A stretch of 64,000 nt of DNA from positions 62,201,984 to 62,265,983 of the forward strand of contig NC_080046.1 of NCBI RefSeq assembly GCF_012489685.1, given 5' to 3'. A model generated the notes under the pieces. That model was not told the origin of the DNA. It searched no databases and was given only the letters and a program-made list of their open reading frames with translations. The DNA is from Lotus japonicus. Taxonomy: Eukaryota > Streptophyta > Magnoliopsida > Fabales > Fabaceae. Of the stretch, positions 54,508 through 64,000 are shown piece after piece; position 1 is the first letter of the stretch, and every line of letters begins with the position of its first letter. A program made the position numbers and the translations under genes.

Positions 54508-56453
54508 TTAAGCCTTGCTCTCAAGAAGTTTATCAATCATATCAGCAGCATCTTGAACGGTGGCGATGCTCTGGGCACTTTCTTCTTCCACACTAATGCC
54601 AAATTCCTCCTCAAGCCCCATCACAATCTCAACCTGCACAAAATTCAAAATGCAAGTCTAAATACAACAAACAACAAAATTCTTATCAAAGGCAATATGG
54701 ACCACAAACATCAATACACTCAGTCAAAAACCAAATGCAAGTCTAAATAATCAAAGCAAAAGATCATATAATGTAAACCACAGCCCACAGTGTATTCGGC
54801 GTTCCATTTAAGCATATAGCCTAGAGTGTGTGTAAGTCTCATGCAAGGTAAAGGTATGGAGGTCTCAGGTTCGATCCAATTTTCATTAGAAACATAACAT
54901 TGAAATTTTAGAAAGAAAAAAAGAATCATGTCAAGCATGACATAGGGTGAAGCTGAAGGAAGAAGGCAACTAATTGCTTAAAACAGCCTGCAGTGTATTA
55001 TCATGGACACAACAACAGTAAAATAAGAACTAGATAGAAAACCTGAGGCATTTTATCAGGGAACAATAAGTAGAGAGTGTAGAGTAAGAACTAAATATAG
55101 CTTGCTTCAATGTATCATTAATCTAGAATAGTGTTATATGTACTTATATCAGAGAAACTAACAGCCGCTAAAAGGATGATCTTCATAATTATCCGGAGAA
55201 ATGCATCATGGGATGATATAATCAGATATGAGAGCTTGCAAGCACTCAGTTTTATAGCAATCAATCACCACTTTCTACTTGTAAAGAAACTCTTGATTGT
55301 ACCATGAGGAAGAGAAAACAAAATCTCAGCAAGAAATGCGAGCAGTTCAAATAACAAATAGTTAATAGATGCAACAATCAGGTACAACAAATACTCAAAA
55401 ATTGGAGTTCTTTTTAGTGATTACAGTATTGTGATTTGACACCACAACAATAATTCATAGATAAATATGAAAATACCGTGTCAAGAGAATCAGCTCCAAG
55501 AGTGGTAAATTTGGACTCTCCAGTGACAGTTGAATCCTCTGGCAATGCCAATTGCTTCTTGACTATGGCACACACCTTCTCCACGGTCTCTGGCTTGGCC
55601 TGGAGAAAAAAAACATGTTAATTATAAGTTTATAACATCCTAAATATAACAGAATGCAGTTCAGGCCAAAAATATTTTAGTTATTTTGTAATTCTAAGCA
55701 CGCAACCAATAATTATGAGCATATAATAGTAGATTTTTTTCATGGAGATGGTATAAGGATGAAAAATTAAGAATTTAGAATTCAAAATGATGGAATTGAT
55801 TAAATCAAGCAAACCTATCTCATTGGCAAGGCAATTACAAACATAGGGTTTATGGCAGCAAATCTTACCGCACATGCAACTTGAAGGCGGGGTGCCCTGG
55901 GCTGCATTGTGATGGATGGGAAAATTCTCCCATTCATTGAAAGTGAAACTGTACTTGGGCTAGCAAACCTGGTACCAGAAACCTGTTTTCAAATCCAACA
56001 ACAACTCAATGAGTCTAAATCAACCACAAAATATAACACACCTAATCTTCTACTCACAATCATTAAATTAAACAACAAAATCAATTCCATCAACAAATCA
56101 CTATCATGCATTTCAACCAAAATTTCAACAAATCACTATCATACTAATAATTAGATTTATTTTATAAGCCACCTAAAAAATAGATAAATTCCTCAAAACA
56201 AGTTCAATCTAAGTTGATCCAATATAGAGGATTCAAATTCCATGAAATAAATAAAAATTGCGTAGGAAAATGGTCTAGAAATCAAAAAATTGAAAGCAGA
56301 GCAAATGCAATCATAAAATATTCCCTAAAATCCAGAAAAAAATAGAGAAAATTAGCTAAAAACACAGATTCAGTGAAATGGAGTGAAGGAGCATACCAGG
56401 GTTTGGTTGGGGAGAGAAGAGAGGGACATGGAGACTCTGGTGAGGGAAGCCAT
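54508..56453 (-). CDS. Plastid acyl carrier protein
   Basis: Four exons: 56397-56453, 55869-55982, 55477-55599, 54508-54633, joining in frame to 139 residues. A Ser-rich transit peptide (about 57 residues, starting [17 protein letters not shown]) is followed by a mature domain beginning AKPETVEKV and holding [20 protein letters not shown], with Ser95 as the 4'-phosphopantetheine attachment site. The protein carries growing acyl chains for type II fatty-acid synthesis in the chloroplast stroma. The exon layout (transit peptide split by an intron, then two core exons) is the usual plant ACP one. A TATA box is at 56551-56560. A SINE-like sequence sits in the last intron. Confidence 0.95.
54800..54915 (+). 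mobile_element. Possible tRNA-derived SINE in ACP intron
   Basis: A pol III box B-like GGTTCGATCC (54869-54878) is preceded by TATAGCCTAGAGTGTGTGTAAG and followed by an A-rich tail (54909-54920). A clear box A and target duplication were not found. Confidence 0.35.
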
Positions 56454-56550
56454 TGGAGTGAGATCTGAGATCGGAACGACGGAGGCTACGAAGTGTGTGT
56501 GTTTGAGACAGAAATGAAATGGAAGACACGAGTGTGATGGGAAACTGTAA

Positions 56551-56560
56551 CTATTTATAG
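56551..56560 (-). promoter_or_regulatory. TATA box of the ACP gene
   Basis: CTATAAATAG on the minus strand, about 100 bp upstream of the ATG. Transcription would start near 56520-56525. Confidence 0.65.
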
Positions 56561-56769
56561 GGACGAAACAACGCCACAAAAGTGTTGGGGTTTTGGGGTT
56601 TCGCTTCGTTACCTTCGAGGTTCGGCACGTGCGAAACGGTGTTTGTTAACTTTGCTTTCTCCGTCCTATCCCTGGGTTTCAACTTTCCTTCGTTTGGTTC
56701 AACTCCCAAACCTTTTGTTTTTGTATTTTTTCATAATAAAGACTTGAGATTACAATTCAAAATTTATTT

Positions 56770-56965
56770 AATTCCAGGTTTAACTCTTACATCCTATAGG
56801 TCAAGAGTTCGAATCTCTTTCGGATCAGTAAAATCTCAGTTGGTGGACAACCCTTATCGGGAAAATCCCCCGACGTTGTTTCTAGGAGTGAGCCTCCGTT
56901 GATCTCCTCAACATGCCACTGGCGCGCTGCCTAGTAGTTCCGGGGTGTTTTCTCTCCATTCTACC
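56770..56965 (+). mobile_element. Possible SINE-like dispersed repeat
   Basis: Contains a box B-like GAGTTCGAATCTC (56804-56816) and the TCAGTAAAATCTCAGTTGG segment, and ends in CCATTCTACC with a T run. I recall this as a dispersed legume-type repeat. The 5' part with box A appears missing. Confidence 0.35.
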
Positions 56966-58700
56966 ATTTTTTTTTAAAAAATATTTAATCATGTTTTGTC
57001 TTGTTAAAAGTATTAATTGCAAAAATGTTAAATATGGAGATGTACTATACTAAAAGGTGTACTATAACTCTGGTCGAGATAGTTGATTTCCTTGAGCATA
57101 TAATCCAAAGTTTAATTTATAGATAGTGCGTATGGAAAAATATTTGTTGAGAGATGTCTCTAAGCATTCTAAATTAACGGGAAAAACATTTGTTGAAATG
57201 GAACAAATGTTAACCAAAAAAAAACATTTATTGGAAATGGACATTATGTTAGGTGATTATTACTTGATTTTGAAAATTAAAAGTTTAATATTTTGGAGAT
57301 TTTTCCCTCACCAACGAAACCTCAGTTCAAAACTAGCACACAATGAAAAAAAATGTACAAGATTCACGATTCACTAACTCTCTTTCAAGTTTCAACAATT
57401 GGGATTTTGTTGTTTTTTGCAATGCATGACTTGTCCACAGTGTTAGATCGATTTACAAAATAAATAATGATGTAATTTAGATTAGACTACTAATGAGATT
57501 CATAATATAGGTAGGTTTCCAAAACGTCCTTATAGTGCAGCTGTGGCGTGGAACTGGACGGCAAAGACCGTTTGCATTGGGCGGAAATTCTCTAGTACTA
57601 TTATGATCTACACTTTCCAGCTCACCCATTTTCCCAACCAGCATTCATGTTTTATGCATACCTCTAGGTGTTGATAGTTAACTACTTCATATGTGAAGGA
57701 AGTGGGTCGGGTTAGAGTCATCATCTAGCCCAAACTACCAACTTGTTGGCCAACAGTGGGATGGACATGCCAACATGTAAAACCATCTTCCTCTTTTTGT
57801 AAATGTAATTTTTTATATTTTTAGTGTCTTGGAGGGTTTGATGGGCCAACCCATGGATCAACCTGCTAACCCTTTTTTTTTCAATGTTCCTACAATTCTA
57901 TGTGTCATTTATAATTTTTTTGTTTTCTGGTGACCCAACGTGTCAACTCGCCCTTAAGTGGGGTTGACAGGGTTTCTCAATCCAATTTTGTCGCATTATT
58001 TAAAATGATCTGAGCGTCTATTGTCATCACTGAAAATAAATATTAACTTACATTTTATGATAAAAAAATGAATAAAACTCTACTAATGCATTGCAATGAA
58101 AATTCATTTAAGTTGTAGTCAATTAATATCCAAATACAAAATAAGTTACATAGATTGCTTTCCTTTTCTATCTGCTACATTATTTCCTTTGCTTTTGTCT
58201 TTACTAGGAGTGAGTGAGAACGAGAGCGAATGTTGAAGGAGGGCCAATCAAACTATGTAGAGATCGAACGAAGGTCGAAGGTGGGTGTGGCAGAGCAGGA
58301 ACATAGGCAAGGGCATCTATGAAACAAACATAGATATAAGGTTATTAGGGGTTTGGTGATGAGTTACATGCGTGTTTCATATGGGTGAGCAATGCTATAC
58401 AACACTACCAACTAATGCACGATTATGCACTACCATTGAAAATAACCAATCAACATTATGGAAATCATGGGTGAGGAGAAAGAAAAAAAATTATGTTACT
58501 TGGCAAAGACAAAATTACACTGGTCGTGTGAATTGAACGACACACTGGTCGTGTTAACGAGCATTTCCCTTATTGGGGTTCATCATGGGTGTTTCATTAG
58601 CCCTCATATATACAAGGACTAAAGTGAAAATAAATCATTTTACGGTGACCAAAATCTTAATTAAGCTTTAAAAAAAACAACTGCAAAACGACATCGTTTG
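56966..58700. other. Intergenic between ACP and uS5m
   Basis: No gene recognised. The 57690-57990 stretch has scattered GGGTTGAC/CCAACCC-type words related in style to the 3590-4640 repeat. The rest is AT-rich. Confidence 0.4.
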
Positions 58701-58729
58701 TTGCATCAGTAAAGAGTCTCTGATTCTCT

Positions 58730-59210
58730 ATGCACTTGCTTGCTGCTTGCCTTCCGCCGCCGCATACAGCTGCCTACCGCCGTCTCGGCAGGTCCCCGCC
58801 ACAAGACGCAGTTCACACACTCCGTCGTTCGATCCACTCCTCTAGTTCTCGCCACCGGCCGCCACACAACGTCTCTGTCCCGTCGGCGTCTCGTCGAGGT
58901 AAGCCGTTTTCCGTCACGCTGTGTATCACTGCATCCACCATTTTTTTCCGGCGTTTCAGTAGATTCCTCTCATGATTTTTGAATACACATGATCTAATTG
59001 TCTTGAAATGTGAATCACATTGCTCTATACATGTGTATTTTATATTGGTTCATGAATTTTGCTATTGAGGAATGATTGAACTTGAGAAAATGGATAATCA
59101 TTGCATTTTTTGTGTGAAAATGTTGTTTATAACTATACTACAAGTGTTTCACAAATGTAATTGGTTTGGTTTGAGTTTTGACGCAGAGACGGAGAGAGCT
59201 TTCGGTCTGA
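58730..59210 (+). promoter_or_regulatory. uS5m 5' leader with intron
   Basis: A C-rich leader exon ends at 58898 with a consensus donor (GAG|GTAAGC). An acceptor (TTGACGCAG) at 59186 precedes a 24-base leader remnant before the ATG. The short frames within 58730-58982 are taken as non-coding leader. Confidence 0.55.
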
Positions 59211-62200
59211 ATGGGTTATCTTCGATACGGTGGACAGACTTTTAGGCAGATATTAAGATGTAAAAGTGCCGGCAATGTGGTCCGAAACTCCGTGAGGTCG
59301 CAACTGGGGTGTGAAGGCGCTGCGTTATCGTGGTACTACTCCCCTTTTGCGAGGAAGACTCTTTATTCGACGTCTTCCGATGCCAGGATAGTGCAGGACC
59401 TTCTAGCTCAGGTGGAGAAGGATAGGCTTAGAGAGAAAAATGAGAGAATGAGGGCTGGCTTGGACACTGCTGACATTGATGCTGAGTGTGAAGAGGACTA
59501 CATGGGTGTTGGCCCTCTCATTGAGAAGCTTGAAAAGGAGAAGCTCAAGGAGTGTCCTGAATTGATGCGCTATGAAGAGCCAACTGACTCTGATAGCGAT
59601 GAAGATGAGTATGAGACCAGCCAGAAGAAGTTTGATGATTTTGAGAGGAAGTTCAAGAGGCACCAAGATTTGCTTAAGAACTTCACTGACGCTGACACAC
59701 TCGATGATGCTTTCAAGTGGATGAACAGAATTGACAAGTTTGAGAACAGGCATTTCAGGCTCCGTCCTGAATACAGGGTTATTGGGGAGCTCATGAATCG
59801 TCTCAAAGTAGTAACTGACCAGAAGGATAAGTTCATCCTGCAGAACAAGCTTAATAGGGCCTTGAGATTGGTGCAGTGGAAGGAGGCTTTTGATCCTGAT
59901 AACCCTGACAATTATGGTGTCATTCAACATGAACAGTTGGGACCTACTGCAGATGCCCTGCAACATGCTGGCTTTGAAAAGGAGAAGCAAACCATACAAG
60001 GAGAAGGAGATGCTGCTGACGACGATGATGAACAAGAGTTTGATGACATGAAAGAAAAAGACAACATTATACTGGCTAAACTTGATGCGATTGACAAGAA
60101 ACTTGAGGAGAAACTAGCAGAACTTGAGTATACATTTGGAAAGAAGGGAAAGGTTCTCGAAGAAGAGATCAGAGATCTTGCAGAGGAGAGAAATGAGTTA
60201 ACCGAGAAGAAAAGAAGGCCTCTTTACCGGAAGGTAGTTCCATATTACAAGCTTAATCCTCTGAGTTTCTGTCTTGGTATTTTGCATCATTTCATGCTTT
60301 ACCGTATTAAGTATCATGCTCACCTTAGTTTATATAGAGTAAGGTTCTTCTAGAGTAAGCCTATCCCTAGAGTAAGGCTCACCTTAGTTTTCTGTACATT
60401 TTGTTGTTTCTCCACTATAATGAATTTTTTACTTTTAATAGCTGACATACCATTTTTGTTTTTGTTTTGGCTGTTGTATATGGTTCCAGGGTTTTGATGT
60501 AAAGTTGATAAATGTGAACCGAACTTGTAAAGTCACAAAGGTAACCTACAAAGCTGTCCCTCTTTCTATGGTTTCTCCACTCACTCTCTCTCTCTCTCTC
60601 ATGTTTTCTTTTAACCTCATGATCTAGGGTGGACAAGTCGTTAAGTACACTGCTATGCTGGCTTGTGGCAACTATAATGGAGTTGTCGGTTTTGCAAAAG
60701 CCAAAGGCCCTGCAGTTCCAGTTGCCCTCCAGAAGGTACGAAAATATCTTACTAGGCCTTTCATGTTTTCCTAAAATGATTCGGCAGTGTATTTTATCCC
60801 ACGCTTCTGTGTTCAATGTAGAAAAATTTCACTTCATTTCCCACCTCAAGAGATATGAATCCACTTTTGTTTCAATTCCTAGTAGTTTTGAGCTGATTGA
60901 TGACTTGTCTTTTGTGAGTTTTTCTGTTAGCAGTTATTCTTGCACTGTTCTCTGGCGAACAGTGTGATTTTAGACTTAGATTGACATAGTTGATTGTTAA
61001 TCCTTGAGTAATTTGGTTCTTAATTGGCGGGAATACCTTGGATTGGTCACTGTGACTCCCATTCCATCATTAGAAATGTTAAATAGAAAACCTCTGCATT
61101 ATGATTCAACAAAACTTTTACATGTCTTGTTTGTTACACACAAATTCTTTCAAATTTCTTTGTTTAAACAAGCAAGCTTCAAACTTATTCAAGTAAGGTA
61201 TTGGTTAATTTTTGTAAATCATATCTAATTCTAAAGTATTTCCATTGTTAATTTTTCATTATTCATAACTCTGTCGTAGAATTTGTTTTAACTGGTTTTC
61301 TTTCTATTCTATCTGATAACTGAATTTTGGTCATGTATAATTGTGGATTTTCAGCTAACTATATATTTTATTTATTTTTATCAAAATGAGTAGACTGGAA
61401 TGTTGAATCCTACGTGCATCTATTATCCCAGTCTATAATCTAAAATCTGATTTTCAATTATATTTTGAATGGTTTTACCATTATATTATTTCCAGAATAA
61501 ACAGATAAAACTTTGCTGAAACACTAAGTATCACCAACCCCCCTCCAAAAAAGTACCTATGTACATTATGGATAATGCAGTTGGATGTTTTAGGCTTTTG
61601 ATAGAATATTGTGTTAATGGTTGATTGATTTGACTACGATCAGGCATATGAGAAGTGCTTTCAGAATTTGCATTTTGTTGAGCGTCATGAGGAGCATACA
61701 ATTGCACATGCAATACAAACCTCTTATAAAAAGACCAAGGTAATCAATTTCCCATCTTTCTTCTAGTACATCTCCCATTAAGTCAATCAATTACGCTCTT
61801 CTATAAAAAACTGTAACAATGTTTTACTGTAATTGTCTTCAATGATTAATGATTGAGTTTATACTACGTGTATATATCCTGTATCACTGTCTGTCTTATA
61901 GAATTCGTGCCGTCTACATTATTCCTCAGGTGTATCTCTGGCCTGCCCCCACTGCAACTGGCATGAAAGCTGGCAGAATAGTCCAAACCATACTGCATTT
62001 AGCTGGTTTTAAGAATGTCAAGTCGAAGGTAACTGACTGCCCAATGAAGTTGAAGATGGTCCTGCAACATTAGTATCTGCTCTAATATTCTGTTGTCTTG
62101 ACAGGTTGTTGGTTCCAGAAACCCTCATAACACGGTTAAGGCTGTCTTCAAAGCGCTTAATGCGGTTAGTAACTCATCTTGCTGTTTGCTGATGTTGAAA

Positions 62201-62328
62201 TTCAAGTATTTCAAATAACTTTTCCCCGTGATGTTTTATGTGGCATTGCTTGTTTGTTCCAGATTGAAACGCCAAGGGATGTCCAAGAGAAGTTTGGCCG
62301 GACTGTGGTTGAGAAGTATCTTTTGTAG
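59211..62328 (+). CDS. Mitochondrial small-subunit ribosomal protein uS5m
   Basis: Seven exons: 59211-60233, 60490-60540, 60628-60735, 61644-61739, 61930-62028, 62105-62164, 62263-62328, giving 500 residues. The N-terminus (MGYLRYGGQTFRQILRCKSAG, Arg-rich and without acids) looks like a mitochondrial presequence. A long charged, coiled-coil-rich region (about 50-340) is specific to the plant mitochondrial protein. The uS5 core follows: KVTKGGQVVKYTAMLACGNY with GVVGFAKAK (double-stranded RNA-binding-like fold), then the C-terminal S5 domain with PAPTATGMKAGRIVQTILHL and NPHNTVKAVFKAL. It resembles the Arabidopsis S5-family protein At1g64880. It builds the decoding-side body of the mitoribosome. 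All junction phases agree. Confidence 0.93.
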
Positions 62329-62359
62329 TGGACATGGAGATGTGATGAGTTCAGTGCTT

Positions 62360-63010
62360 TTTGTTATCTTCCATGAAATATCTTTTTGTCCTCCTTTCAT
62401 GTGTACTTACCAGAAAGAATCAGAAGACAGTGAACCTTAGGTATGGAATTTTGTCTGTATTTAACTTTTCTTTCATAAACACAAAAGGATCAATAATTTA
62501 GGAAGGGTCCTTTTGCTTTTATGTTTGTATTCTTTTGCGAGGCATTCTTCCCGCAATTATTTTAGCCGCTTTCCATTACTATTTAGTTTTTAGCATGTTT
62601 GGATCAATTTGTTTTTCTTCATAATCACACCCAGAGCCCAGAAGCTACTCGTATAAGTTTCTTCCGAGGAGGATTGATTTTGTTTGATGCGTTTGTCAAT
62701 TAACCTCAGTCGTCTCCTTCTCTCACAACAACGCTTGAGTATCGAGTCATTGTCCATCTTCTTATTCTTCAAATGTTTTTGCTAGAACAGTTTTTGATCT
62801 TTTCATAATAAATTCTAATTATTTTATAAAATTGATTTATGGTGATGTAATTTAGTTTGTCAATAGTGAATTCTCCGTTATATTTTATCTTGATAACTTA
62901 AGCAAAGTTTCAAAAATATTTCTGAAACTAATCTGTATATCTTTTCATGTGTGTTTTATTTACACACATGTCCGTTTATTGTATTTCTATTTCCACTTTC
63001 CAATGTTTTT
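62360..63010 (+). repeat. 3' flank of uS5m, first copy of a duplication
   Basis: Shares with 63320-63905 the words TTTTTGTCCTCC, GAAGACAGTGAACCT, TATTTAACTTTTCTTTCATA, CAATAATTTAGGAAGG, GCTTTTATGTTTGTATTC and TCCGTTTATTG, in the same order. It includes the gene's 3' UTR. Confidence 0.8.
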
Positions 63011-63319
63011 CCCCAACACTTTCCAATGTTCAAAATATAAAACAAGGAATCAAAGAAAATTCAATGTTTTATTTTTGAACACCTAATTTTGTCCGAAAAT
63101 AATAAATAAATAGAATACAATAATAAAAGGATTCAAAATTAATTAAAAAAATTTCTTAATCAAATATTTGTTTAGGAAATAAATAAAAGATCTTCTACAA
63201 GAATAATTGGAGAATGATTTCAAAGAATAATTAGAATATGCAGAGGAACAATAATTTTAGAATAATAAAAAATGCAGGATACTCGCAGCTAAAAACTGAG
63301 TAAAATTATCTACATCCAT

Positions 63320-63905
63320 GGTATCTCTTTTTGTCCTCCTTTTCATGTGTTACCAAGAAGAATGAGAAGACAGTGAACCTGACGTATGGAATTTTGACTG
63401 AATGATTGTATTTAACTTTTCTTTCATAAACACAAAAGGAACAATAATTTAGGAAGGTTCTTCCTTTTGCTTTTATGTTTGTATTCTTTTACAAGGCATT
63501 CTTCCCAGGCCGCTTTTCAACTTAATTTTTTTTAAGAATCAATTCCGACAGTGCAAAGCTATTTGTAGAAGTTTGCTACTTTGAGAAGTTTCTCTTTATT
63601 GTACGTGTTTTTCAGTAAACCTCAAGCTATTTTGTCTTTTACTCTCACAAGTCACAACAACTCTTGACTTTCAAATCATTGCCTATCATATCTTATTCTT
63701 CATCTAATGTTTTTTTCTAATAAATTAAAATGCTATAAAGTATGAACAGTTTCTGATTTTATCATCATAAATTCTAATTAGAATTTCTGATCAAATGTTC
63801 GGCATTGCATGGTGATGATGTGATTTAGTTTGTCGATAATGTCATATTTTTTATTTACAGCCAACGTCCGTTTATTGTGCTTTTATTTCCACTTTCTAAT
63901 TTCCA
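63320..63905 (+). repeat. 3' flank of uS5m, second copy
   Basis: Collinear with 62360-63010, offset by about 930-960 bp. No coding exon was copied with it. The sequence between the copies (63010-63320) is AT-rich and featureless. Confidence 0.8.
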
Positions 63906-64000
63906 AATTCCAGTTTGGTTGAACGCAACTCCATTGGAATTTGTAAATACTAAATACAACCTTAATTATTCAAAAACAAAAGAACCGGAACCAAAGAAAA

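Noticed and set aside
59403..60035. 210-residue minus-strand ORF within uS5m exon 1
   Set aside because: Antisense shadow of a charged coding exon; hydrophobic, low-complexity content with no family features.
62228..62440. 70-residue ORF over the last uS5m exon
   Set aside because: Out of frame with the conserved C-terminus and starts in the intron.

Overview
This 64 kb window is nuclear plant DNA. The evidence is intron-rich genes with GT-AG and a few GC-AG splice sites, plastid and mitochondrial targeting peptides, AT-rich intergenic DNA, and many plant-type transposons (Ty3/gypsy, LINE, SINE, Tourist-like and hAT-like MITEs, a Helitron-like element). The proteins are of eudicot type and resemble Arabidopsis orthologs closely. 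The repeat families look like those of papilionoid legumes, but the species is an inference that cannot be fixed from sequence alone.

Layout. (1) 1-8.9 kb: a DnaJ/DUF3444 gene on the minus strand, cut by the window edge, and a tandemly duplicated, broken copy of it at 6.7-8.1 kb. Two LINE tails, two SINEs and a GGGTTG-rich insertion lie between or in the copies. (2) 9.0-30.6 kb: a very large SWI/SNF ATPase gene on the minus strand, ortholog of SPLAYED (SYD), modelled here as 33 coding exons plus a leader exon (about 2,860 residues). Its introns hold several transposons and its last two exons hold coding tandem repeats. (3) 30.6-34.7 kb: intergenic, with two MITEs flanked by TAA. (4) 34.8-40.7 kb: a complete 10-exon RUNKEL (RUK) gene on the plus strand, encoding a kinase-like/HEAT-repeat protein of 1,367 residues. 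(5) 41.0-51.5 kb: a young but broken Ty3/gypsy element of Tat/Retand type lying on the minus strand. It has gag, protease, RT, RNase H and integrase, plus an antisense, intron-containing extra gene on the plus strand with its own TATA box. (6) 51.9-52.3 kb: a small classical arabinogalactan protein gene (AGP25/26/27-like). (7) 53.6-54.0 kb: a hAT-like MITE built of GGTTC repeats. (8) 54.5-56.5 kb: a plastid acyl carrier protein gene on the minus strand (4 exons, 139 residues). (9) 58.8-62.3 kb: mitochondrial ribosomal protein uS5m on the plus strand (7 coding exons, 500 residues), followed by a tandem duplication of its 3' flank.

The host genes are unrelated housekeeping or developmental genes: chaperone, chromatin remodeling, cytokinesis, cell wall, fatty-acid synthesis and mitochondrial translation. 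They are not a pathway cluster. The points most worth a second look are the antisense spliced gene of the gypsy element and its gag-pol UAG, the two nested repeat expansions in the SYD C-terminus, the GC-AG introns inside the SYD ATPase core, and the cleanly delimited transposons (SINE with 17-bp, hAT-like with 8-bp and Tourist-like with TAA target duplications).
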